Shown piece after piece: positions 34,953 through 43,656 of a DNA stretch of 64,000 nt; within the stretch, counting starts at the first letter, position 1, and every line of letters begins with the position of its first letter. The notes under the pieces were generated by a model that was not told where the DNA came from, did no database searches, and saw only the letters and a list, made by a program, of their open reading frames with translations. A program made the position numbers and the translations under genes. Source of the DNA: Microbacterium sp. A20 (GTDB taxonomy: Bacteria; Actinomycetota; Actinomycetes; Actinomycetales; Microbacteriaceae); the NCBI RefSeq assembly GCF_004794515.1, contig NZ_SSDF01000060.1:1-64000 (forward strand), written 5' to 3'.

Positions 34953-37031
34953 ATGACTGCGGAGCGCTCCCCCACGCCCCACCCGGCCGTCGCCGTCGTC
35001 CGCCGCATCCCGGCGACGCTGATCATGGTGCTGCTGATCCTCGTCGTCGGCGTGGCCTGGAACGGGCTCTGGGCGCCGTTCGAAGACACGAAGCTGTTCC
35101 CGACCGTGGCCTACGGCCTGCCGAACCTCGCCGACGGCAAGTGGTGGACTCCGCTGACCGGCACCTTCTTCGTGAACCAGCCGTGGGTCTACCTGTTCAC
35201 GATCGCCGGCTTCTGGGGCATGGCCTACCTGGAGTTCCGCCGCGGTTCGCGCGTGGCACTCGCCTACTACTGGATCGGTCAGCTGTTCGCGATCTTCGCC
35301 ACCGCGCTGCTGCTCCTTGTGCTTTCGCAGTTCCCCTGGGAGTGGGCCACGACCCAGGCGCAGGCACTCGACGTCGGAGCATCCGGTGGGACCATGGCCT
35401 GCATCGCCGCCGCCGTCGGACTGTTCCGTCCACCCTGGCGGGTGCGCGGCTGGCTGATCCTGCTCGGCTTCGTGTTCATCGCGATGCTTTTCTGGGGCCA
35501 GCTGGCCGACCTCGAGCACCTGCTGGCGGTGCTGCTGATCCTCGCTGTCGACCGCTCACTGCGGGTGCAGCGCACGACCGTCCGCGAGCAGAGACTGATC
35601 GCCGTCGTCGCGATCCTCGTCCTCGGCGCGGTCGAGATCATCACGACCCTCCTGCCCACCGATGGTCCGTTCGGTCCCACCGAGCCCGCGTCCGGGGGAT
35701 TCATCGACCTCGCGATCGACCTCGTCGTGATCCTCGTGCTCGTCAACGGCCTGCGCCGCGGCCGCCGCTGGACGTGGGTGATCGCGCTGCTGCTCGGACT
35801 CTTCAACATCCTGGTCGCGGCCCTCGTGCTCGCCCTCATCACGGTCTTCAGCCAGGCGCAAGTCGACTTCCGCTGGGACGGCGAGACCGAGCTCGCCTTG
35901 GCGAACGGATTCCTCTGGTTGATCATGCTCGTCTACCTCATCCGGGTGCGCCGGGCGTTCGGGGCCCGACGCCAGACGAAGCTCGGCATCCAGCCCTCCC
36001 CCACGACGGAGGACATGAAGAAACAGCTGCGCACGCATGGCGGAGGGACGCTGTCGTGGATGACGACCTGGGACGGCAACAGCTACGCGCGCGTGGCCGG
36101 GGGCATCGTCGCGTACCAGCGCCGCAACGGCGTCGCGCTGGCGCTGGCGGATCCGATCGGACCGGCGGATGCTCGCGCCGAGGCGGTGACGGAGTTCGTC
36201 CGCACCGCCGAGCAGGCCGGCCTCGTGCCGTGTTTCTTCAGCGCCGACGAGGCCACGCGCGCTGCGGTGCCCTCGACCTGGCGCAGCATCGTCGTGGCCG
36301 ACGACACGATCGTCGACCTGCCGGGGCTCGAGTTCACGGGCAAGCGGTGGAACTCGGTGCGGACCTCGCTCAACAAGGCCGGCCGCGAGGACATGACCTT
36401 CCGGATGACGCACCTGAAGTCCGAGTCGTGGGGCGTGCAGCAGCAGCTGCGTGCGATCTCCGAGGCCTGGGTCGGCGACAAGGATCTGCCCGAGATGCGC
36501 TTCACCCTCGGCACGCTCGATGAGGCGGAGGACCCCGAAGTGCGACTCGCGTTGGCCGTCGCACCCAACGGCGACATCGATGGCTTCCTCTCGTGGCTGC
36601 CCGTGTACGGCGGCGACGGCGCGGTGCGCGGGTGGACCCTCGATCTGATGCGCCGCCGCGACGGTGGGTTCGGCCCGGTGATGGAGTACCTCATCGGCTC
36701 CTCCGCCAAGCAGTTCTCCGAGGAGGGGGCCGAGATCATGTCGCTCTCCGGCGCTCCCCTCGCCCACGACTATCCGCCGGACGCCGGCGTGATCGCCGCG
36801 CTGAGCGACCGCCTCGCGGATGCCCTGGAACCGGTCTACGGCTTCGGGTCGCTGCACCGCTTCAAGCAGAAGTTCCACCCGCGCTACGAGACCATGTACC
36901 TCCTGTTCCGCGACGAGAGCGACCTCACGAGGATCGGCGGCGCGCTCACGCGGGCGTTCCTTCCGGATGCCACGCTGCGGCAGTTCGCCGGCGCCGGGCT
37001 CGAACTCGTGCGCGGCGGCGGGAAAGACTGA
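34953..37031 (+). CDS. rhomboid-like domain fused to DUF2156 (MprF C-terminal type)
   Basis: The C-terminal 340 residues of this 692-residue protein form a DUF2156 / lysyl-phosphatidylglycerol synthase-type acyltransferase domain (GNSYARVAGGIVAYQRRNGV, FTGKRWNSVRTSLNKAGRED, ending FHPRYETMYLLF). The N-terminal membrane part is rhomboid-like: WWTPLTGTFF near 64, RRGSRVALAYYWIGQ, GASG at 142-145 with Ser144, and His189 in DLEHLLAVLL. Two or three further helices link the parts. No flippase domain of full MprF is recognised. Lipid aminoacylation is a family-based guess. A second gene follows by one base. Confidence 0.8.
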   Translation: MTAERSPTPHPAVAVVRRIPATLIMVLLILVVGVAWNGLWAPFEDTKLFPTVAYGLPNLADGKWWTPLTGTFFVNQPWVYLFTIAGFWGMAYLEFRRGSRVALAYYWIGQLFAIFATALLLLVLSQFPWEWATTQAQALDVGASGGTMACIAAAVGLFRPPWRVRGWLILLGFVFIAMLFWGQLADLEHLLAVLLILAVDRSLRVQRTTVREQRLIAVVAILVLGAVEIITTLLPTDGPFGPTEPASGGFIDLAIDLVVILVLVNGLRRGRRWTWVIALLLGLFNILVAALVLALITVFSQAQVDFRWDGETELALANGFLWLIMLVYLIRVRRAFGARRQTKLGIQPSPTTEDMKKQLRTHGGGTLSWMTTWDGNSYARVAGGIVAYQRRNGVALALADPIGPADARAEAVTEFVRTAEQAGLVPCFFSADEATRAAVPSTWRSIVVADDTIVDLPGLEFTGKRWNSVRTSLNKAGREDMTFRMTHLKSESWGVQQQLRAISEAWVGDKDLPEMRFTLGTLDEAEDPEVRLALAVAPNGDIDGFLSWLPVYGGDGAVRGWTLDLMRRRDGGFGPVMEYLIGSSAKQFSEEGAEIMSLSGAPLAHDYPPDAGVIAALSDRLADALEPVYGFGSLHRFKQKFHPRYETMYLLFRDESDLTRIGGALTRAFLPDATLRQFAGAGLELVRGGGKD

Positions 37032-37032
37032 C

Positions 37033-37857
37033 ATGCTCGATGAAGACCGCCTCCGCTCCATGGCCGACGAACTCACCACCGTGCACGGGGTGCGGGCAGT
37101 CGCGCTGGGAGGCAGCCGGGCTCGGGGTACACACCGCCCGGACTCCGACATCGACCTGGGCCTCTACGTCGACGCGGACGTCGACCGTGCCGGCGTCGCG
37201 CGCGTGGCGAGCGGCTGGACGGGTGCGCCCGTGGAGGTCGCCGAACGCGGCGGATGGGGGCCATGGGTCGACGGCGGCGCCTGGCTGATCATCGACGGCG
37301 TGCCGGTCGACCTGATCCTCCGCGACGTGGACCGCGTGGCGGAGCAGTGCGCCCGCGCGGCGAGGGGTGAGTTCGCCTTCCACACTCAGCCCGGGCATCC
37401 GCTCGGGTTCCTCGACGTCGCCTACGCCGGTGAGGTCGCCACGAGCGTGCCGCTGCGCGATCCGGAAGGGCTCCTGGTCGATCTGGCCCGCCGCGTGACC
37501 CCTTACCCGGAGGCTCTGCGGCGCGCGCTCCTCGCGAACCTCTGGCAGGTCGACTTCCTGCTGAACGCTGCCCTGAAGGGCGCGAAGTCCGGTGACGTCG
37601 CCTACGTGTCGCTGTGCGGAACCACGACGACGATGCTCACCGCCCACGCCTGGCACGCCGCCGCCGGCAACTGGGTCACGAACGAGAAGGGACTCGTGAC
37701 GAACGTCGCCCGCCTCCCGATCGACACCGGCGGGTTCAGCGCAGCGGCCGCCGCGGCGCTCGGGAACCTCGGGGCTTCCCCCGAAGAGCTGCTCGCATCG
37801 ATCGCACGGCTCCGGGAACTCCCGCGCCCGGGGGCCAACGCACCGGAGTCCGACTGA
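37033..37857 (+). CDS. nucleotidyltransferase-domain protein
   Basis: The 274-residue protein has an N-terminal NTP_transf_2 motif, GGSRARG at 26-32 and DSDIDLG (Asp39, Asp41) for metal binding, followed by a helical domain like those of aminoglycoside and lincosamide nucleotidyltransferases. It lacks a known resistance-enzyme signature, so resistance should not be assumed. It starts one base after the fusion gene's stop, pointing to an operon. The long upstream frame is a shadow of the preceding gene. Confidence 0.8.
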   Translation: MLDEDRLRSMADELTTVHGVRAVALGGSRARGTHRPDSDIDLGLYVDADVDRAGVARVASGWTGAPVEVAERGGWGPWVDGGAWLIIDGVPVDLILRDVDRVAEQCARAARGEFAFHTQPGHPLGFLDVAYAGEVATSVPLRDPEGLLVDLARRVTPYPEALRRALLANLWQVDFLLNAALKGAKSGDVAYVSLCGTTTTMLTAHAWHAAAGNWVTNEKGLVTNVARLPIDTGGFSAAAAAALGNLGASPEELLASIARLRELPRPGANAPESD

Positions 37858-37900
37858 CGCACCTCGCGCGTCAGTCGGACTCGGCATCCGGGTTGCTCCG

Positions 37901-39184
37901 TCAGCCCACGGCATCCGCGAGCGCGACCTCGCCGTCTGCGGTGTCATGCGCCGGCCGCTTGGCCGTGTTCGCGATGTGGGCGCGGCTGACGACGATCACG
38001 GCGACGATCATGAGCCCGACGCCCAGCCAGTACGGGGCGGCGGGACTGACCAGCGCGTAGAGCCCGCCCGCGATGAGCGGAGCGACCGTGCCCATGGCCG
38101 CGTTCAGCGACTGGGTGGCACCGCCGAGCCATCCCTGCTCGTCGTCGCCGACGGCGTTCGACATCGCACCGTCCATCGCGGCCTGCGAGGCCCCCTGGCC
38201 GGCGGCGAGCATGAGGGCTCCGACGATGAACACCCACGGCTGGGCGAAGATCGAGGCGACGATCGCGAGGGCGGCCAGACCGATCATCTGCGCGATGATG
38301 CCGCTGACGATCACGCCGCGCTCTCCGATGCGCGGGAGCAGGATGCCCAGCAGCACGCCCTGGATGAGGATGTCGATGATGCCGACGGCCGCGGTCAGCA
38401 GGCCGATCTGGGTCGGGCCCCACTGGATCGAGTCGAGGGCCAGCACGCTGAAGTTGTTCACGAAGAACCCGAACGGCAGGGCGAGCAGCCCGAAGCCGAT
38501 CATCAGCCCGCGCAGCTCCTTGCGGCCGAACGCCTCCTTGAAGACGGCGAACGGCTGCACGTCGCGCAGCCTGATCGTGGTGATCCTGTTGCCGGGCTTG
38601 AGGCTCTCGGGGAGCAGGAAGATGCTGAGGATCGCGATCGTGAGGGCGACGGCGGCGGTGAGGAAGACGGGCAGCTCGAGGCTCACGGTGGCCAGGAGCC
38701 CACCGATCGCCGGACCGACCATGGTGCCGATGCCGGAGAGCGCGCCGAGGATGCCGAAGCGTTTGGCACGCTGCTCGGGCGGGGTGATGTCGGCGAGATA
38801 GGCGAACAGTGCCGGGAGGTCGCCCGCCGTCAGACCCTGGATGACCCGCGCGAGGACGAGGACCCAGATCGCACCGCCGATGCCGAACAAGGCCATCGAG
38901 AAGGCCGCTCCGAATGCGGCGACGATGATGACGGGTCGACGGCCGAAGCGGTCGGAGAGGCGCCCGAGGAACGGAGCCGCAAGGAAGGCGCAGAGACCGT
39001 TGATCGCCTCGAGCACTCCCACCCAGATGGCGAGGTCGCTCTCGTGGGAGACGTACTGCAGCACGACGAAGGGCAGGACGGGGAGGACGACCGTCATCCC
39101 GATGACGGTCAGCATCGTCAGCACGATGAGCATGATCCAGGCGCGGTTCTGTTCCCGACGCGTGAGGGTGTTTGGTGAAGTCAT
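37901..39184 (-). CDS. MFS drug-efflux transporter, TetA-like
   Basis: The 427-residue protein has 12 hydrophobic segments with motif A, GRLSDRFGRRPV, in the first cytoplasmic loop and the motif C-like GPAIGGLL in helix 5. The layout is that of the TetA group of the major facilitator family, but substrates vary, so tetracycline export is not claimed. Its promoter ends only six bases before the ATG, so the mRNA is probably leaderless. It diverges from a TetR regulator, its likely repressor. Confidence 0.88.
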   Translation of the reverse strand: MTSPNTLTRREQNRAWIMLIVLTMLTVIGMTVVLPVLPFVVLQYVSHESDLAIWVGVLEAINGLCAFLAAPFLGRLSDRFGRRPVIIVAAFGAAFSMALFGIGGAIWVLVLARVIQGLTAGDLPALFAYLADITPPEQRAKRFGILGALSGIGTMVGPAIGGLLATVSLELPVFLTAAVALTIAILSIFLLPESLKPGNRITTIRLRDVQPFAVFKEAFGRKELRGLMIGFGLLALPFGFFVNNFSVLALDSIQWGPTQIGLLTAAVGIIDILIQGVLLGILLPRIGERGVIVSGIIAQMIGLAALAIVASIFAQPWVFIVGALMLAAGQGASQAAMDGAMSNAVGDDEQGWLGGATQSLNAAMGTVAPLIAGGLYALVSPAAPYWLGVGLMIVAVIVVSRAHIANTAKRPAHDTADGEVALADAVG

Positions 39185-39190
39185 ACCGAA

Positions 39191-39218
39191 AGTGTAGCGA
39201 TACCAGTTTTGGTGTCAA
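39191..39218 (-). promoter_or_regulatory. MFS promoter, probably leaderless
   Basis: On the minus strand TTGACA (39213-39218) and TACACT (39191-39196) are 16 bases apart, an excellent consensus match. Only six bases separate the -10 box from the ATG at 39184, so transcription should begin at or next to the start codon. No ribosome site is present, which fits leaderless translation common in actinobacteria. Confidence 0.8.
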
Positions 39219-39231
39219 GCCAGTTTTATGG
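39202..39231. promoter_or_regulatory. paired TetR operator candidates
   Basis: ACCAGTTTTGGT (39202-39213) and CCAGTTTTATGG (39220-39231) share CCAGTTTT and have palindromic ends, 17 bases apart. The first lies between the -35 and -10 boxes of the MFS promoter. They are the obvious binding sites for the divergent TetR protein. Confidence 0.6.
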
Positions 39232-39255
39232 TCAGTTCACGATAGAGTGAGGAGC

Positions 39256-39870
39256 ATGAAGACCCCAGAGCCCCTCGGGCGCCGCGAACGGAAGAAGGCC
39301 GCGACCCGCAAGGCGATCTCCGACGTCGCGACGATGATGTTCCTCGAGCGCGGCTTCGACAACGTGAGCATCCGCGAGGTCGCGGACGCCGCCGATGTCT
39401 CTCCCACCACCGTCTTCGCCCACTTCCCACAGAAGGAAGCCCTCGTCTTCGACGAGGACGACGAGCAGCGCGACCGGCTCGTCTCCGCCGTGCGCGACCG
39501 GCCGGCCGGCAGCACGATCAACCGCGCGATCCACGATTTCTACGCCGCCGAACTCCGCGCGAACGTCGACGAGCACGGCAACGACGTCACCCGCATCTTC
39601 ATGCGCTTCCTCAATGAGACCCCGGCGCTGCGCGACTACGCGGCGAAGATGTGGCTCCGGCACGAGGATGCCCTCGCCGAGGCCATCGCCGACGAACTCG
39701 GTCTCGCCGAGCCGATGGCCGAGATCCGCGTCTACGCCCGGTTCGTGTTGCAGGTGCAGCTGCTGGTGAACGACAGCGACGACCCCCTCGGCACCGTCGA
39801 CGCAGGGTTCCGGCTGCTCGACAGCGGGTGGGCGCCGATCGAAGCGAAGATCGCCGATTCCACGGATTGA
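39256..39870 (+). CDS. TetR-family regulator
   Basis: The 204-residue protein has an N-terminal helix-turn-helix (TRKAISDVATMMFLERGFDN, VSIREVADAADVSPTTVFAHF) and a variable ligand-binding helical domain. It is divergent from the MFS exporter with 71 bases between, and probably represses both genes. The ATG follows GAGGAG by one base, unusually close, so translation may rely on other features. Upstream in-frame residues do not match the family. Confidence 0.88.
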   Translation: MKTPEPLGRRERKKAATRKAISDVATMMFLERGFDNVSIREVADAADVSPTTVFAHFPQKEALVFDEDDEQRDRLVSAVRDRPAGSTINRAIHDFYAAELRANVDEHGNDVTRIFMRFLNETPALRDYAAKMWLRHEDALAEAIADELGLAEPMAEIRVYARFVLQVQLLVNDSDDPLGTVDAGFRLLDSGWAPIEAKIADSTD

Positions 39871-39995
39871 TCGGCTTCAGGTGCGACGACGTCGACGAGA
39901 GCAATCCCGTAGCGTCGCCGGTCCGTTCCGTCAACCCGATCCCTCGGCACGAACACTGCGCCTACCGTCGAGCGGACAACGACGAGGAGGCGGAG

Positions 39996-40808
39996 ATGTT
40001 CGAAGCTCACCACGACAGGAAGCCCCGGCATGCGATCGTGACGGCGGCGGACTCCGGGATCGGTCGCGCCACCGCCGTGGCGCTCGGCGCCGCGGGAATC
40101 GACGTCGGCGTCACCTGGCACTCCGACCGCCTCGGCGCGGAGGAGACCGCGGAAGAGGTGCGCACGCATGGCGCCCGCGCCGTCGTCGCACAGCTCGATG
40201 TCACCGACATCCCGCGCTCAGGCGAGGTGATCGACGGGCTGATCGCGGAGCTGGGCGGCATCGACGTGTTCGTGAACAACGCCGGAGCGGGCGTGAGCAC
40301 GCCCTTCCTCGACCTCACCCTCGGCGACTGGAACCGGGTGCTGCTCACCGACCTCACGGGCGCGTTCTTCTGTCTCCAGCGAGCGGCTCGGGCGATGGTG
40401 GCCGGCGAGCGCGGCGGCCGGCTGATCTCGGTGACGAGCGTGCACGCGCACCAGCCGATGGTCGGCTCGAGCGCCTATGACGCGGCGAAGCACGGCCTGG
40501 ACGGACTCATGAAGAACCTCGCGCTCGAACTCGGCGCCCACGGCATCAGCGCGGTGAGCGTAGCGCCGGGCGAGATCGCGACGCCGATGACCGGCCAGAC
40601 CGACGCCGACCCGCACACGGAGCGTCGACCGGGCATCCCCCTCGGGCGGCCCGGCGATGCCCGAGAGGTCGCCGCCCTCATCGCGTTCCTCGCGTCACCG
40701 GAGGCGGCCTACATCACCGGAACATCGCTCGTCGTCGACGGCGGCATGCTGCAGATGGGCCCGCAGGCGGGGGCGAGCATCACGAGCGACGACTGGCGCA
40801 CGGTCTGA
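39996..40808 (+). CDS. short-chain dehydrogenase/reductase
   Basis: The 270-residue enzyme has the NAD(P)-binding TAADSGIGRATAVAL motif (T-x3-GxGxG variant with Ala-Asp), the structural VNNAGAG, and catalytic Ser, Tyr and Lys in SVTSVHAH and SSAYDAAKHG. The C-terminal TGTSLVVDGGM is usual. It resembles glucose/ribitol dehydrogenase-type classical SDRs; the substrate is unknown. GAGGAGGCGGAG precedes the ATG. It stands alone, beyond the TetR gene. Confidence 0.85.
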   Translation: MFEAHHDRKPRHAIVTAADSGIGRATAVALGAAGIDVGVTWHSDRLGAEETAEEVRTHGARAVVAQLDVTDIPRSGEVIDGLIAELGGIDVFVNNAGAGVSTPFLDLTLGDWNRVLLTDLTGAFFCLQRAARAMVAGERGGRLISVTSVHAHQPMVGSSAYDAAKHGLDGLMKNLALELGAHGISAVSVAPGEIATPMTGQTDADPHTERRPGIPLGRPGDAREVAALIAFLASPEAAYITGTSLVVDGGMLQMGPQAGASITSDDWRTV

Positions 40809-40838
40809 CGGCTCGGCAATCCGGCGAGCGGCGGCGCC

Positions 40839-41279
40839 TCAGTCCTCGCGGGGCCGGCGGCGCAGACTTTTGACGTCGGTGCGGCGCTGCTTGGCCTTCA
40901 GTCGGCGTTCCTTCGAGCCCCGACTGGGCTTGGTCGGCCGCCGCGGAGGTGACGGTGGCCGCAGCGCCTCGGCCACCAGCGCGACGAGCCGATCCCGGGC
41001 GGCGTCCCGGTTGCGCAGCTGCGCGCGATGCTCGGACGCGGCGATCGTCAGGACCCCGTCCACCAGGCGCCCGCTCAGCCGCTCGAGGAGCCGCTCGCGC
41101 TGATACGGGGTGAGTGCCGCGGAGTTCGCCGCGTCCCAGACGAGTTCCGCGCGCGAGTCGGCGGTGTTCACGCCCTGTCCGCCCGGGCCCGATGACCGCG
41201 AGAAGCGCCACGACAGCTCGGCCTCGGGGATCGTGAGACCCGACGAGACCCGCAGACCGGGACGATGGGCGGAGGGCAT
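40839..41279 (-). CDS. arfB: ArfB-like peptidyl-tRNA hydrolase
   Basis: ArfB rescues stalled ribosomes by hydrolysing peptidyl-tRNA without a stop codon. The 146-residue protein has the GGQ motif at 33-35 (SSGPGGQGVNTADSR) and a long basic tail (GSKERRLKAKQRR) that in this family enters the mRNA channel. This is shorter than RF1/RF2 and lacks codon-recognition domains. The ATG at 41279 was chosen for family start; no other rescue factor is in the window. Confidence 0.88.
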   Translation of the reverse strand: MPSAHRPGLRVSSGLTIPEAELSWRFSRSSGPGGQGVNTADSRAELVWDAANSAALTPYQRERLLERLSGRLVDGVLTIAASEHRAQLRNRDAARDRLVALVAEALRPPSPPRRPTKPSRGSKERRLKAKQRRTDVKSLRRRPRED

Positions 41280-41327
41280 ACCTCCATCATCGGGGCTAAC
41301 GGGGGCCACCGCCGCAGCGAGCGCTGT

Positions 41328-42329
41328 TCATTGCACGGTCAACTCGGTCCCCTGCCCCACATCGACGATCACCCCGACGTACGAGGGAATCACCTTCGCC
41401 ATGTCGTCCCGCAGCTCGTCCAGCGGCGGGGTCGACCCGTCGGGGGTCGTGAGGGAGATCGTGGCGGTCAGTCCGCTCCACTGCACGGCGCCGTGGATGT
41501 GCGCATCCGGATCCCCGGCGAGCCAGTCGGTCGTCGTGTTCTGGATCTCGACCGACCACCGGCCGACGGCGACGGAGGCGATCGAGTTCGCGGCGAGCGG
41601 GATGGCGATGATGAGGCTCAGAGTCGCGACGATCGCGTAGGCCCGGCGTCGATTGGCGGTGGGTGAGGATCCGGGGTCGCGGGCGTAACCGGCCATCGTG
41701 AACACGATGCTTCCGGCGATCACCAGGGCGAAGACGTTCGAGAGGAACAGCACGAGCGCGCCGAGGGCCTCTGGCCACTGCCCCTGACCTGCGCAGACTC
41801 CGACCACCCCGAGCGGCGGCACGAGGGAGATCGCGATCGCGACACCCGGCAGCACCGCGCTGAGGTCTTTCCGGCACATCGCGAAGCCGCCGGCGAGCCC
41901 GGTCGCGAGCGCGGCCATCAGATCCATCAGGCTCGGCGACGTGCGCCCGATCACCTGCGAGTTGGTCGACAGGCTCTCCGGTGTCGCGACGAAGACGGCG
42001 AGCGCCAGCCCGAGCGCGACGACGATGCCGACCCCGCTGAGGACCCACAGGATCGAGGACACCACCAGGCGCAGATGCCCCGTGACGATCCCCCAGGCGA
42101 TGCCGAGGATCGGAGTACCCAGCGGCGCGATGATCATCGCCCCGATCACCGTCGCCGTCGAGTCCGTCAGCACCCCCGCGATCGCGATGACCCCCGACAG
42201 CGTGAGCATGATGAGGAATCCGGAACGTTTGCTGAGGGTGTCTCCCGCGCTCAGATTGACTGCGTCGTCCAGCGCCTCGGCTGACAGCCGTTGCGACCGC
42301 GGGATCAGTGTCTGCGTCAATCGCGACAT
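41328..42329 (-). CDS. DUF389 membrane protein
   Basis: The 333-residue protein has the DUF389 core: GFLIMLTLSGVIAIAGVLTD, then STATVIGAMIIAPLGTPILG, with further helices and LATGLAGGFAMCR and AISLVPPLGVVG. A C-terminal extracytoplasmic region of about 80 residues follows. The biochemical role of the family is unknown. It is transcribed away from the tRNA-like sequence. Confidence 0.83.
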   Translation of the reverse strand: MSRLTQTLIPRSQRLSAEALDDAVNLSAGDTLSKRSGFLIMLTLSGVIAIAGVLTDSTATVIGAMIIAPLGTPILGIAWGIVTGHLRLVVSSILWVLSGVGIVVALGLALAVFVATPESLSTNSQVIGRTSPSLMDLMAALATGLAGGFAMCRKDLSAVLPGVAIAISLVPPLGVVGVCAGQGQWPEALGALVLFLSNVFALVIAGSIVFTMAGYARDPGSSPTANRRRAYAIVATLSLIIAIPLAANSIASVAVGRWSVEIQNTTTDWLAGDPDAHIHGAVQWSGLTATISLTTPDGSTPPLDELRDDMAKVIPSYVGVIVDVGQGTELTVQ

Positions 42330-42606
42330 GTTCGGGTCCTTCGCCCTGCGCCGGATGCGTTCGTCATAGCCGAAAGCTAGGGGCGCCGGACCACATACGG
42401 CAATGGCCGGTCACCCGTGCCGGAGGAGGGTCGGCGACCGGAGTGGACGCGACGGCGGGAGTCGAACCCGCAACGCCATCAGATATGAGCTGAGGCCCGG
42501 GACCGCCCGGATCGCCGCGATGGGGATGACGTTACCCGGCCGTGATCTGACCCGCCAGGACCGTTGCCTGGGATAACCCTATGAGTCTGAGGATGACGCA
42601 TGCCGG
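42330..42606. other. gap holding the tRNA-like sequence
   Basis: No protein gene is evident in these 277 bases. The recognisable content is the tRNA-like sequence at 42444-42519 on the minus strand. A plausible promoter for it was not found; AT-rich stretches such as TTATCC lie about 50 bases upstream. Confidence 0.5.
42444..42519 (-). tRNA. tRNA-like, anticodon CAU, abnormal D-arm
   Basis: The minus strand folds as a 76-base cloverleaf. The acceptor CGCGGCG pairs with CGTCGCG (one G-U pair) and is followed by T and an encoded CCA. The anticodon arm is CTCAG-CTCATAT-CTGAT, giving a CAU anticodon with U33 and A37 and one C/T mismatch at the stem base. The T-arm GCGGG-TTCGACT-CCCGC is perfect. 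The D-arm is abnormal: CCGGG and CCCGG enclose only CGGT, without A14 or U8. It may be a real initiator/elongator/Ile2-type tRNA, a special-purpose tRNA-like RNA, or a decaying copy. Confidence 0.55.
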
Positions 42607-43593
42607 TCACCCGGCGTCATCCGGATCCGGGGCGTCGAGGGCGCGCAGCAGCCGAGCGACCGCCTCACGGAGCTCTGCCCGGTGGGGCTCCGCGAGCGCC
42701 ACCGCGTAGTCGACGCCCTCGGGGATCCACAGCAGCGCGTACATGGCCTCGCGCCAATCGGATCCGCCGAAGGGCCACCGCGTGCGGTCGTCGCCGACGG
42801 CCGTCGCGCCCTGCGACCAGGGGCCGAAGCGGTCCTGCATCTCGGCGAGAGGCAGCTCCATCACCGCAGCCGCCTCGACCTTCTGCGGCGACCACGACGA
42901 GGCGATGAGCACGCGCTCCTCGATCTCCTCCTCGGTGATGTCACGCCGGGTGAAAAGCACGCGCGTGTGCTCCACCGCGGCGATGCGGTCGACACGGAAC
43001 GTGCGCCAGTCCGCACGGTCGAGGTCCCAGCCCAGCAGGAACCATTTGCGGCCGGCCGGCGCCAGCGCGTGCGGCTCGATCCGGCGCACGCTCTCCCGCC
43101 CCTCGCCGTCGACGTATCGCAGGCGCAGCCGCTCGGTGTCGCGGGTCGCGAGGGCGATCTCTCCCAGCACCTCCGGCGAGACGACCGGACCGTCGCCGAT
43201 GCGCGGCGCCTGCACCGACGCGGCGAGCGCGTTCACCCGCTGGCGCAGCGCCGAGGGCAGCACCTGCTCGAGCTTGGCCAGGGCCGTGAGCGTGACCTCG
43301 GGACCGCCGACGAGCTGCTGGGTGGCGGCGACGCGCAGGCCGATTGCCATCGTGACCGCCTCGTCGTCGTTCAGCAGGAGCGGTGGCACCGCACTTCCGG
43401 CCTCGAGGCGGTAGCCGCCGGCGACGCCCGGGGTCGACTCCACCCGGTATCCGAGTTCGCGCAGCCGGTCGACGTCGCGTCGCACGGTGCGCTCGGTGAC
43501 GCCCAGCCGGGTGGCGAGTTCGGTGCCCGGCCAGTGCCGGTGGGTCTGCAGGAGGTTGAGCAGAGCGAGTGCACGCGAGGTGGTGTCGGTCAT
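42607..43593 (-). CDS. HTH-WYL transcriptional regulator (YafY type)
   Basis: The 328-residue protein has an N-terminal HTH_11 domain (ELATRLGVTERTVRRDVDRL near residues 24-43) and a central WYL domain with PHALAPAGRKWFLLGWDLDR, where Trp-Phe-Leu replaces the WYL triad. A C-terminal WCX-like extension follows. WYL domains bind ligands or nucleic acid. It is divergent from an ABC exporter with 63 bases between that contain a perfect palindrome, so it probably controls that exporter. The ATG at 43593 fits the family start. Confidence 0.85.
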   Translation of the reverse strand: MTDTTSRALALLNLLQTHRHWPGTELATRLGVTERTVRRDVDRLRELGYRVESTPGVAGGYRLEAGSAVPPLLLNDDEAVTMAIGLRVAATQQLVGGPEVTLTALAKLEQVLPSALRQRVNALAASVQAPRIGDGPVVSPEVLGEIALATRDTERLRLRYVDGEGRESVRRIEPHALAPAGRKWFLLGWDLDRADWRTFRVDRIAAVEHTRVLFTRRDITEEEIEERVLIASSWSPQKVEAAAVMELPLAEMQDRFGPWSQGATAVGDDRTRWPFGGSDWREAMYALLWIPEGVDYAVALAEPHRAELREAVARLLRALDAPDPDDAG

Positions 43594-43613
43594 GCGTCTC
43601 AGATTGCCAGATG

Positions 43614-43636
43614 ATGCGGACAGGATCTGTCCGCAT
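43614..43636. promoter_or_regulatory. 23-base palindromic operator
   Basis: ATGCGGACAG and CTGTCCGCAT form perfect ten-base arms separated by GAT, between the WYL regulator and the ABC exporter genes. The centre is 32 bases from each start codon. It is the likely regulator-binding site. Confidence 0.7.
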
Positions 43637-43656
43637 GGCTTTCTACGCTCACTCCC

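Noticed and set aside
37033..37857. Aminoglycoside resistance gene
   Set aside because: The nucleotidyltransferase motif is present, but nothing specific to a known resistance enzyme was recognised.
41968..41981. TCGACAGGCTC in the DUF389 gene as a REP copy
   Set aside because: Partial match only and within a coding segment; likely chance.
43614..43636. Perfect palindrome as transcription terminator
   Set aside because: It lies between divergent starts, so an operator is the better reading.
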